DNA of 64,000 nt from positions 244,869 to 308,868 of the forward strand of contig NW_022985439.1 in assembly GCF_010093595.1 (NCBI RefSeq), given 5' to 3'. The translations under genes were made by a program, and so were the position numbers. The notes under the pieces were generated by a model that worked only from the letters and a program-made list of their open reading frames with translations, was not told the DNA's origin and searched no databases. The DNA is from Mytilinidion resinicola. Its lineage: Eukaryota; Ascomycota; Dothideomycetes; Mytilinidiales; Mytilinidiaceae. Positions 31,497 to 41,557 of the stretch are shown piece by piece. Position 1 is the stretch's first letter; each line of letters starts with the position of its first letter.

Positions 31497-33133
31497 CAAT
31501 GACCGTCTTTGCCACAGCATCTACTGAACGGAGATCCCCTGCATGTATAACCCTTACGACCTCCGCATTTCCCATCGGGGGAGACCGATGCTGGTGGTAT
31601 ATTTGGTCTTGGCGAGGGCTCGTTCTCACAGCTCTTCTTTCCTCCCCTGATATAGCAAGTTGAGAAGGATGAGGATGATGGCCTGGCCACCTCTCCCAGC
31701 GGCAAACTTATAGAGCTAGAGTAGACAGACGTTCCGCTACTAGAAGGAGATGCTACGCTACTAGAAGATGTTATGCTGCTAGAAGGGGATGTTGTACTAC
31801 CAGAAGGAGATGTTGTAGAGGCAGCACTAGAGCTGCAGGGCGAAGGGATACTAGCGCCAGCGGAAAAAACGCTTGTGGGTGACGGTGCTTCCGAAGATAC
31901 TGGAGATGCGGTTGAGCAGGGGACCTTCATCATCCCTCCGCTAGACGGTTGAGATGTGGTTTGTCCAATAGCGCTTCTCAATGTACACGAGCCCATTGCA
32001 TATGTGAAGTCAACACACTCGCTTAACCCTGCGCATTGGACCTGACAATCCGAGAACGTCGTACGCGTTGGCCCACTTAGAACGGTTCCTGAATGAAGGA
32101 GTCCACAGTACGCGCGGAGACAGACGTCCAAGTATTGATACACTTGACCGTCTTGAACTCCGTTGCAGGCAAGTGGCTGCGGAGATGAAGACTCACCAAG
32201 CGCGGAGGTTGCACTAGTACTTGATGGGGAGCCTGAACTTGATTGAGCGGCAGAAGAACTAGTTGTGGGTGGAAGGGCTACTGTTGAGCTTGTCAGCGAT
32301 GAGACCACACCACCTCGAGACGTTACGGTAGAGCTACCAGTAGATGAAGTAGAGACACTCGATGTACTCGTCGACGCGCTCATTAGGGATGATGAGAGCG
32401 GGTTTCCGGCCATCGTTGATAGTGACGAGGAGCTTGATATCACAGGTGTGATTGCGGGAGAGAGTGGCGGCGAGCTTGAGCCGACCAATAACTGTGCTGC
32501 ACAAACCCCGGGCTGATTCCGCGATATGCCAACATTACTCTTCATTTGACAGGATGAGCTCATGCTGGTGTACTGGACACCCACACAGCCATGTGTAGTA
32601 CGGCAAGTAGATATGCATCCCGAGAAAGAGAGGTTTCCCATTGCTTGGCCGAGGTTTCCGGAGGGCCCGCCCATGTAGCTGGTATTACATTCAACAGTAA
32701 AGTCGGATCCGGTATCCGAGTATCCTTGACTAAGACCGCAACAAGCGGCTGAGCTTGGGCTACTAGAAAAAGTGGAAGATATAGTTGAAATTACAGAAGA
32801 TGCAGTCGTGGAGACACCAAGTGCCGGTGAGCCTCCTGACCCGCTGAGGGAAGACGATATTGACGGGGTAGTGACTGACGCAGAAGCCGAGGTTGGTGAG
32901 TCCCTTCTTGGCGATGGCAATGCCACCGAAGTTGAGCTTGGAGCCATGAGCGAAGATAGTGAGCTCGGAGACAGAAAAGAAGATAGCGATGCGAGCGACG
33001 GCGAGCTTTGAGCCCCAGGTGAAGGCGAGGACGGCAACGAGGCTGATGGCAAGCTGGGAGCTACAGGCGAGGACGTCGGAGCAAGCGACGATGAACTAGA
33101 GCTGAATGCTCTCCTTGCCGCACAAGCCCCAGG
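31497..33133 (-). CDS. Giant gene segment 12: modules 35, 36 and first hevein module
   Basis: Modules 35 (CCGLSQGYSDTGSDFTVEC) and 36 (CNGVQDGQVYQYLDVCLRAY) end the PAN/apple series. After a Ser linker and CYIRGGKKSCENEPSPRPNI comes the first hevein-type module: DGKCGGRKGYTCRGSPFSRC, CGKDGH, then across the intron at 31438-31496 CGNNDFACGELCQPCFGAC. The Cys pattern C-x7-C-x7-CC-x5-C-x6-C-x3-C fits CBM18. Confidence 0.75.
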
Positions 33134-35443
33134 TTAATTTGTCGAAGTAGTAACATCATTCTTATACAAGCAAGTCGAGCTGGAAGGTCCTTGGTTGCCA
33201 GGCGTGAACTGAACACCCACACAGCCAGCTGTGGTGCTACATCCAGCCATACAATTTGCGAAGGTAACACCACGCACAGATTGTATGCTTTGACCTGGAT
33301 GATTCGTGTTACATTCAACAACATACTCAGACCCAGTGGCTAAGAAGAGCCCTGCGCTAAGGCCGCAACAGGTGGCGCTACTAGGACTAGGGATGGACGG
33401 AGCAGATGAGTTTGATGCACTAAATGAGCTGCTGGCTCCCAAGGACGTTGTGGTCTGAGAAGGTAATACTGGGAGATTGCTTGGGGCACCTCCGGTTGCT
33501 ACCGATGTGAGAGTTGACGACGACCCTGCTGGGTTCGAAGATGGCACACTGGCAGAGACAGAGCCACTGCTGCTGATGCTCGCGGATGGAGATGGTGGGA
33601 AATTACTTGAGGAGTTCCCAGGTGCGAGTGATGTGAGAGTTGACGACGACCCTGCTGGATTTGAAGATGGCAGAGCCGTAGAGATGGAAACGCTGCTGCT
33701 GATGCTCGCTGATGGTGAAGTTAGGCCACTGGGTCCTCTGGTTGAGTCGGTCCCGGGCAGTGAAGCTGGCGAGTTGCTTGGAGAAGTTGAGCCTCCAGGT
33801 CCACTTGATAGACTACTTGCTGATAGTGAAGCTGCAGATGTACTAGGAGAACTCTCTGGTGGCGAACTTGGTGAGTTGCTTGGTGAGCTGCTTGGAGAAG
33901 TTGGGCCACCGGGTCCGCCAGATGAACTGCTTGGTAGAAGCGAAGCTGCCGAGTTGCTCGGAGAAGTGGGCCCACTGGATGCGCCTGAAGAGCTGCTTGC
34001 TGGCGTTGAAGCCGGTGGATTACTTGGAGAAACCGGACCACCGGGTTCGCTAGATGAACTGCTTGGTAGAGGTGAAGCTGCCGAGTTGCTCGGAAAAGTG
34101 GGCCCATTGGGTATGCTTGAAGGGCTGCTTGCTGGTGGCGAAGTTGGCGAGTTGTTTGGAGAAACTAGGCCACCGGGCCCACTGGATGAACTGCTCGTTG
34201 GCGGGAAAGCTGACGAAGCACTTGGAGAATCTGCTAGTGGCGATGTTGGCGAGCTACTTGGAGGAGTTGAGCCACCGGATAGGCTAGGCGGATTGCTTGC
34301 TGGTGGTGGAGCTGGCGAAGCTGGCGTGTTGCTTGGAAAGGCTGGGCCACCGGGTCCGCTTAATGGACTCCTGCCTGCCGGCGAAGCTGATGAAGTGTTT
34401 GACAAATTCGCTGGTGGTGATGTGGGTAGGCTGCTTAGAGAAGTGGAACTACCGGGCCCGCTAGACGAACTGCTTCCTGAGAGCGAAGCTGACGGGTTGT
34501 TTGGAGAAGTTGGCCCTCCAGGTCGGTTAAATGAACCGCTTGGTGGAGGCGAAGCTAGCGAACTGCTTGAAGATACTGGGCCTCCAGGTACGCTGGTAGG
34601 ACTGCTCGAAATGGTGGATGGTGTATTCCCTGGCAAACTAACAGCACTTGAACTACTCGAGGTTGGTGACACAGACAGCGCGCTAGAAGACATGGTCCCT
34701 GATACGGTCGTTATTGTTGTCGTGATTACCATTGGAAGGCTTGTGGCGCTTGCTGTGGTTGGTATTGAGCTTGATGAAGGCTCTCCAACCTTTGTGAAGA
34801 ACGCTGCCGGCCTCTGATTAGTAGTGGGAGGTCCGTTCGTATACCTCTTGAGAATACAAAGCCTGTTCTGAGTATAGACGACACCGACGCACGAGATATT
34901 GGCTGCACAGGCGCCCAAACATGTTGACAGTGGGACATCTGTCAAGTTTGCAATGTCCGTAGTGGGGTCGGTATATGTTGCGTTACAGTTCGGTTGGAAG
35001 CAAACACCTCCTTGGCAGTAGGTTTGGCCTTCGGTATACCCAAAACAACTTTTAATTGTGGGAGACGCACTATAGCTTGCGGAAGAAGTCGTTATCGAGG
35101 GGCTTGAAGAGCCCCCGGTACTGCTTGAGGATTGTGCAGATGATGACGGTGAAGAAATTTCAGACGGCGATTGAGAAGAGGCTAGACTAGAAGAGATTGA
35201 CGATCCAGAGAGCGATGTGCTGATCGTGCTAGTTCCAACCAGAGATGATGGACTCGATGTAGCTGTCTGGCTTTGCGATGGGGAAGAAGCAATGTCAAGA
35301 GATGACTGCGAGCTCGAGATATCAGACAAGGTGCTTGTAAGGCTGCCCGAAGAATTAAAGCTTGCTGATGGCAACTGACTGCCCAAAGATGGACTAGATG
35401 TAGCTGGACCTTGTGGTGGGATGAAGAAACTCCAAGAGGTCAT
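33134..35443 (-). CDS. Giant gene segment 11: modules 33 and 34, Pro/Gly/Ser tandem linker
   Basis: Module 33 (CFGYTEGQTYCQGGVCFQPN) and module 34 (CCGLSAGLFLATGSEYVVEC) flank a linker at about 33720-34620 made of a dozen or more degenerate units of the type GGPxSPSNSPAS-LPSSSSS. This collagen-poor, Pro/Gly-containing repeat differs from the pure Ser linkers. A TAA at 33134-33136 lies after TSTN; the same frame continues PGACAARRAFSS, and the sister module has QPGVCAAQ, so Gln CAA to TAA is the simplest change. Confidence 0.7.
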   Translation of the reverse strand: MTSWSFFIPPQGPATSSPSLGSQLPSASFNSSGSLTSTLSDISSSQSSLDIASSPSQSQTATSSPSSLVGTSTISTSLSGSSISSSLASSQSPSEISSPSSSAQSSSSTGGSSSPSITTSSASYSASPTIKSCFGYTEGQTYCQGGVCFQPNCNATYTDPTTDIANLTDVPLSTCLGACAANISCVGVVYTQNRLCILKRYTNGPPTTNQRPAAFFTKVGEPSSSSIPTTASATSLPMVITTTITTVSGTMSSSALSVSPTSSSSSAVSLPGNTPSTISSSPTSVPGGPVSSSSSLASPPPSGSFNRPGGPTSPNNPSASLSGSSSSSGPGSSTSLSSLPTSPPANLSNTSSASPAGRSPLSGPGGPAFPSNTPASPAPPPASNPPSLSGGSTPPSSSPTSPLADSPSASSAFPPTSSSSSGPGGLVSPNNSPTSPPASSPSSIPNGPTFPSNSAASPLPSSSSSEPGGPVSPSNPPASTPASSSSGASSGPTSPSNSAASLLPSSSSGGPGGPTSPSSSPSNSPSSPPESSPSTSAASLSASSLSSGPGGSTSPSNSPASLPGTDSTRGPSGLTSPSASISSSVSISTALPSSNPAGSSSTLTSLAPGNSSSNFPPSPSASISSSGSVSASVPSSNPAGSSSTLTSVATGGAPSNLPVLPSQTTTSLGASSSFSASNSSAPSIPSPSSATCCGLSAGLFLATGSEYVVECNTNHPGQSIQSVRGVTFANCMAGCSTTAGCVGVQFTPGNQGPSSSTCLYKNDVTTSTN

Positions 35444-38400
35444 TGCGAGCTCGACAGGCTAGGCACGATGCTCGTAAGGCTGCCCGAAGAGTTAGGGCTT
35501 GATGATGACGATGGGCCTCCTAAAGATGGACTCGCTGAGAGAGATGAAGATGCAGATAAAGTTCCCGAAGATTGCGATGAGGAGCCTGGCGACGGACTTC
35601 CCGAAGACAGAGATGCAGCAATCGACAGGGACGAGCTACCCGATTGACTAGTCGAGCCAGCCAAAGATGAAGAGCTACTCGCGAAACTGCATACTGCCGA
35701 ATCGGTAGTGGGGCTACTTGAAGCCGTGCCTATGCTAGATTTAAGCTGGCACGATTTTGATGTTCTCTCGTAAGACACTCCCAAGCAGTTAGTTGTTTGC
35801 TGACACGTGCTGATACAGGCCTCAAAGGTAGTCTTAATCAACGCAAATCCAAGGTTTCCAGTAGCATAATTGGTGTAGCATCTGATAGTACATACACCAC
35901 CGCCAGGCGGAGAGTATGGCGGCCCGTTTGAACTGGGACACAAGCTTGAAGGCGACGATGCAGGCGAAGATGAGGTCGCTGATCCAGAGCTTGATGCTCC
36001 ACTAAGGGCCGAGGATGGGCTGCTGGTTGACGGTGTTGTTGATCCGGAAGCGTTCAAAGATGGCGAGATAGAGATTGTCTTTGAGGTCGTAATCGAGGCC
36101 GACGTAGGAGACGAATTCGTGACCACCGAGCTAGTGACCGACCCAGGCGCTGAAATTGAGTTGGAAATCGGAGACGACGAGCCGCTCAATCTCAGATTGC
36201 CTGAGCTTACGCTAGGCTGGGAGCTTGAGCTCAGCTGGCGCGACGTCGGAGATAGCGTTGAAACCATCGACGGGCTGGAGATGCCACTGAGCGTTGATAA
36301 CGAGAGTCCTAGTCCACTTATTGAGCTGGGAGATGATGCAGACGATGTAGTTGTTACAGATAGCGGGCCTGAGGAGGTTGGAGTAGGCAATGCTGAAGTT
36401 GTTCGAGAGGAGCCGGATAAATTATTCGATGTAGTGGATGGGACTGAGTTCATGGATGGGCTAGATTCGCTACTTGGAGGGGAAGAGACACCTTTCCCAC
36501 CGAATGAGCTGGGTGGAGCTGAAATTAATCTAGAGGAGGTGGATGAAGTATTCGAGGTAACGGATGATACTGAAATGATTGATAGACTGGAACCGCTACT
36601 AGTCGGAGGGGTAGAAACTTCTTTTCCACTGAACGAGCTGGGTGAAGACGAAGTCGATCCGGAGGAACTGGATGAAGTACTTGACAGGACTGAATCTGTA
36701 GATGAGCTAGAGCTGCTACTAGGTGGGGGAGAAGAAATGTCTTTTCCACTGAACGAGCTTGGTGAGGGCGAAGCTATGGGTGAGATGGAGCTACTACTAG
36801 GCGGAGGTGAAGAGACGCCTTTTCCACTAAAGGAGGTGGGCGAAGGCGAAACCGCTAAAGATGAGCCAGAGCTGCTACCGGGAGGAGAAGAACCCCCATT
36901 TCCACTGGAACTGAAGAAGCTGGGAGAAGGTGAAGATGCAGAGGAAGAGAACACGCTGGAAGATGAAGGACTAAGCTGAGTGCTGTTCAATCCGCTAGTT
37001 GGTGATATTGAAACAAGCGAAGAGAACACGTTGGAAGATGAAGGACCAAACTGAGTGCTGTTCAATCCGCCAGCTGGCGATGTCGAAACTGGCGAAGAGA
37101 ACGCGCTGGAGGACGCGGTCCCAGACGGACTGCTACTCGATGCCCCTGATGATGATACCGGACCCGGAGAAGAGGGCGCACTTGAGAGCGAACTTAAAGA
37201 TAGACTGCTGCTCGACCCTCCAGACGGTGATACCGAAGCCGGAGAAGAAATTACGCTTGAGAACGAGCTTCCAGAAAGACTACTGCTCGTTCCGAGAGAC
37301 GATGATGTCGGAGACGGCGAAGAGGCCGAGCTTGGAGAGATTGCCACTGAAAGGGTAGTGGGAGTAGTCGTTGGAACTGATGATGGGGATCCTGAGACGC
37401 TGCCTGAAGTCGTTGCGGATACAGAAGCGGGACTAGTGCCGCTAGTTGTTCCGAGATTCAATGACGTTGGAGACGGCGAAGAGGCCGCGCTTGAAGAGAT
37501 TACCACCGAAAAGGTAGTAGGAATAGTCGTTGGGACTGACAACGGAGACTCCGATGCGCTACCGTTCGATGATGGTGATCCCGAAGAAGCAGTAGACGAT
37601 AAGACGGAGGAGCCGGCAGTGAAACTCGTACTAGAGGCGTTACTGAAGATTCCCGATACTGAAATTGATACTGAAGAAGAGGAACCGGTACTGGCACTCG
37701 TAAAAGAAAAATTGCTAAGGGTCTCCGACACCGTAATTGATATTGACGAAGAGCTCGAAGGAAGTAGATATGCTACGCATGTTCCTGGGGCGGACACCAA
37801 TTCCGGCTGTACATCGAGGACGATGAAGAAGCACTGTACCGTCGCTTGGTAATATACCGCCTCATCACAATCGGAATTTAATTCACAATTCTGGACGCAC
37901 TGGGTAAACGATAACCCGTTGTGGGCCGAGCTTTCTGGATCTCCTGAGTACAGTTCATCGCAAATAACTTGATATGTGTGGCGTGCGGAGGTCATGGTAG
38001 TTCCGCAAATCCCGTAGCATACTGCCGCAGATGGTGTTGCAGAGAGCGCACTCGACGAGATGGTCTGGGATAGACTGCTTGTTGCTGATGTGACACTAGG
38101 TGATGAAATACCGGTACTCGGTTGTGTAGCCGCTGATGAAGAGAGTGTTACACCGGACAGACTGCTGGACGCTCCGTGTGTTGATGTTGGAGATGACGTA
38201 GATATATTCTGTGAGAAACTGCTTGTTGCTGATGTAATGCTTGGCGATGAAACACCTGTACTCGATCCAGTGCTTGCTAAGGAAGAAATTGTAGTATTTG
38301 ACGAGTTGCTAGGTCCTCCAGACGTCAAGGTGGGCTCTGATACGATATTGGTCGTACTAGTCAAAGTAAGTGACGAGAGCGCTGAGGAGTTGCCAGTATT

Positions 38401-38698
38401 CGACGCGGTACTCAGAGATGGGCCACTACTGGAAGAGGAATTTCCTGGGCTAGAGGTAGAACTCGGTGCTGAGATAGTACCGCCGAATGACGAAGATGCG
38501 GTAGATGATTGGCTACTTGGGGACGAGAGAGAAGCTTCGGAAGAGCCCATAGTTGAGCTTGGCGCGGCGTTTAGAGAAGAGCTATTGCTGGACGGTGAAG
38601 ATCCTGGACCCGATAGACTGCTTGATGATGAAGTACTGAGAGATTCAAAGGCCGAAGCTGCTGGAGAAAGCGTCTCCGAAGTAGTTACCCCAGAGGAG
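35440..38698 (-). CDS. Giant gene segment 10: modules 31 and 32, with repetitive Ser linker
   Basis: Module 31 is CYGICGTTMTSARHTYQVIC ... GTCVAYLLPS. Module 32 is LCPSSNGPPYSPPGGGVCTI ... SCQLKSSIGTASS. Between them lies a linker of about 600 residues containing at least five copies of an SFSGKGVSSPPPSSSS-like unit (about 36470-36900). The frame is lost near 35430 in the linker before module 33, by an indel or an unrecognised short intron. Confidence 0.7.
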
Positions 38699-40495
38699 TT
38701 AGAGGAGCCAGAGAAAAATTATGAGGCTGGAACTAGACGGCGTAGAGCTTGGCGGCGACGTTGGCACTAGTGAAGTAGAACTAGACAAATTGAGAGTGGA
38801 AGAAAGCACGCTGAACGACCCTGGAGAGCTAGTGGGTGGTATAATCAACGAAGGCGAGCTAGGGGCTGTCGAGAGGCTGCCAGTGATGGAGAAGTTGCTA
38901 CTCACTCCGGTCATCGAAGATGAAGAACTTATTGATGAATTACCCATCGTAGTGGTAAAAGATGGCAAAGATGCTGATTGGGAGACGCCGTTGGTGCTGC
39001 TAGAAACCGTGAGAGTAAGATTGGTTCCAGAAGTAGATAGAGATAGGCTCGGGGAAAAGGGGCTTAACGCAGAAGAACTCGAGGGAAGACGGTAAGCTGC
39101 ACAAAGTCCTTGCACGGTGGCCAGCTGGGCGTTTGCCGCGGGATCCAAGTGATAACAGTGAGAAGGATCTCCACCTGGGACCGCTGCATACCACAATACC
39201 TCGCCGCAAGCGACATCGTAATCACAGTCCTGAATACACTCGGTAAATGACAAGCTATACAAAGACGATTCTTCTATGGCTTGATACCAAGCATCGCATA
39301 GAATTTGATAGGTGCCACTGCCGGAAGCGAATGTAGTGTTGCACAGGCCAGCCCACGCTGCAGGCGACGAAGTGAAAGCGAGCGCGCTTGAAGTAGTAGC
39401 TGTCCCTGACAGTCCTCTAGTGGTGTTTGTGGTAGTCGGCGATGAGATACCTGAGCTTGAGCCGGCCGTCAAGCTTGACGACGACGTTGTGGCGGATGGA
39501 CTACTGCTGACTGATAGTGGCGTAGTTTGACTCGTCGAAAACGACGAAGAAGACACCGCACCGCTACTAGAGTTTGAGAGGCTTGCGTTACTACTCGATG
39601 CTGGAAGGCTAGATTCAATCGATGATCCAGAGGAGAACGGGCTCGCAGAAGATATGCTGCTACTAGGTTGCGTTTCGGATTGATTCGATGATACCGAGCC
39701 TGATGCGACACTACTGCTACCACTACTGACTAAACTAGAAGCCGTAGGTATACTTTGTGTGCTGTTTAGGAGTATTGAACTGACTATCGAAGACGCATTA
39801 GACGATGGTGATACCACGGCAGTCTCGATGACGACGGATGCCGAAGTAATTGAGACACTACTTTCCGAGCTGCTCAAAAGTGGAGAAATGACTATCCAAG
39901 AGACACTAGACGATGGCAATACCGTGGGACTTTCACTAACGGAAACCGAAGTGTTTGAGGCACTTTCTGAGCTGCTCAAGAGCGGTGAACTAGCCGACGA
40001 GGATACGATGGACGACGTGGGCACCACGCTGCTCTCACTCAGAACGGGTGCCGAAGTGACCGAGATGTTCTGTGGGCTGCTCGACAGCGGCGAACTGACT
40101 GTCGAGAACACGCTGGACGATAGTGATGCCGTGGAACTCTCGCCGACAGCGCACTCCGAAGTGACCGAGGCGCTTTGTGTGCTGCTCAAAATTGGGGAGC
40201 TGGCCAAGGGCACGCTCGACGATAGTGATACCACGCTGCTGTTATTGACAACGGGCGTAGAAGTGAGCGAGATACTTTCCGAGTTCGAGGGTGCAAGTGA
40301 GCTGGCAAGCGAGCTTGAAGAAGAAGTCAACGAACGCGAAACCCAAACCGCAGCACATGTGCCAGGAGAATTGATAGATACGGAGCCGGAAATTGTGACT
40401 TCTATCAAGTAGCAGATGCTTGGCGATCCTGGAATGAACCACGCCTCATTGCAATTGCTAGAACCTTCACACGCATCTACGCACTGCGAAAGTGA
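38699..40495 (-). CDS. Giant gene segment 9: modules 29 (end) and 30
   Basis: Finishes module 29 (AWFIPGSPSICYLIEV ... GTCAAVWV), then a long Ser linker with a repeated SSEST-type unit, then module 30 (YQILCDAWYQAIEESSLYSL; ECIQDCDYDVACGEVLWY; GLCAAYRLPS). The frame runs off near a run of five T on the coding strand (38714-38718); removing one T would join LIIF to SGSSNSSGVTTSE, so a homopolymer indel is likely. Confidence 0.7.
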   Translation of the reverse strand, partial: SLSQCVDACEGSSNCNEAWFIPGSPSICYLIEVTISGSVSINSPGTCAAVWVSRSLTSSSSSLASSLAPSNSESISLTSTPVVNNSSVVSLSSSVPLASSPILSSTQSASVTSECAVGESSTASLSSSVFSTVSSPLSSSPQNISVTSAPVLSESSVVPTSSIVSSSASSPLLSSSESASNTSVSVSESPTVLPSSSVSWIVISPLLSSSESSVSITSASVVIETAVVSPSSNASSIVSSILLNSTQSIPTASSLVSSGSSSVASGSVSSNQSETQPSSSISSASPFSSGSSIESSLPASSSNASLSNSSSGAVSSSSFSTSQTTPLSVSSSPSATTSSSSLTAGSSSGISSPTTTNTTRGLSGTATTSSALAFTSSPAAWAGLCNTTFASGSGTYQILCDAWYQAIEESSLYSLSFTECIQDCDYDVACGEVLWYAAVPGGDPSHCYHLDPAANAQLATVQGLCAAYRLPSSSSALSPFSPSLSLSTSGTNLTLTVSSSTNGVSQSASLPSFTTTMGNSSISSSSSMTGVSSNFSITGSLSTAPSSPSLIIPPTSSPGSFSVLSSTLNLSSSTSLVPTSPPSSTPSSSSLIIFLWLL

Positions 40496-41557
40496 TTAGG
40501 CGGAGCTGTCAGCACTATACTGCGCGTCATCGCCATATAGATATGTACCGCAGTATACTTGATAGGTATCGCCTGAGGAGACCAGATTACTACCATCTTC
40601 CACTCCACAGCACATTGCTGCAGATGGAGTAGAAGATATTGAGCTAATTGTTGTGCTTCCTGAGAGGTTGCTTGTACTAGCGGATGTTCCGGAAATACTC
40701 AGTTCTAAAGAAGTGGGTCCGGTCGATGGACTTGACATAGATGGGCTTGAATAAGACGTGCTGCTGCCAGATTGCGTGAGAGATGGAGCAGACGATGATT
40801 CGATTGACGACGATTGAGTTGATAACGAGGATGGGCTCGAAGTCGTTGTGCTGTTGCCAGATTGTGTGACAGATGGAACCGGGGAGGATTCGATTGACCA
40901 CGACTGAGTTGAAGATAAGAACAGGCTCGGAGTCGACGTGCTGTCGCGAGATGGTGCGAAAGCTTGAGCCGACGAGGACTCGATTGACGACGATGGTTCG
41001 ATTGACGACGTTTCAGTCGACGGCGAGACACTTGATGCTCCGCTCGAGGGTGTATTGGATAATGACGCCGATCCTGACGACGGCACCACGCTGCTCTCTA
41101 CAGATACAGATCCCAAAGTAGACGAAACATTCTCTGAACTAGAGAAAGCAGTGGAGGTGACCGTCAAGCTTGCCGAAGAAGATAAGGAGCTCGGGAGTCG
41201 TACAGCTGCACATGAATCAGGGTATTCGAAAGTAACAAGATTGGGGTATATGAGCTATATATGATAGCAGGTTCCCAATGGCGATCCGGGGATAAACCAC
41301 GCTTCATCACAAGTGCTAAGGTCTTCACATGAACCCACACAATCTGCGAATGACGGGGCAACGGTAGTGTTGTACTGTGAGTTGCTTGAGAAGAGGTAAC
41401 TGTTACAGTAGACTTTATACGAGTCTCCTGAAGACGCAAGCGTACCGCCTTCCGCCACTCCACAGCATGTCGCTACATATGAGGTTGAAGAGGGTGAGCT
41501 CGATGTCGAGCTTCCTAGAATATTGGTCGCCACGCTTGAAGTCTCAGAGCTGCTGGG
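40496..41557 (-). CDS. Giant gene segment 8: modules 28 and 29, with an internal TAG
   Basis: Modules 28 and 29 are tandem relatives (CCGVAEGGTLASSGDSYKVYC; CCGVEDGSNLVSSGDTYQVYC). A TAG at 41255-41257 interrupts module 28 after GTCYHI; the same frame continues LIYPNLVTF ... CAAVRLPSS, the normal module end. A TAA at 40496-40498 interrupts module 29 just before SLSQCVDACEGSSNC. Both stops fall in frame with no length change. Confidence 0.65.

Noticed and set aside
33477..34817. 446-codon open frame on the plus strand opposite the giant gene (acidic, Glu/Gly/Leu repeats)
   Set aside because: It is the mirror of Ser/Pro/Gly codon runs on the minus strand; the minus strand carries the conserved Cys modules and the signal peptide. 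Same reasoning for plus-strand frames at 36119-36979, 37055-37852, 38060-38770 and 39759-40412.
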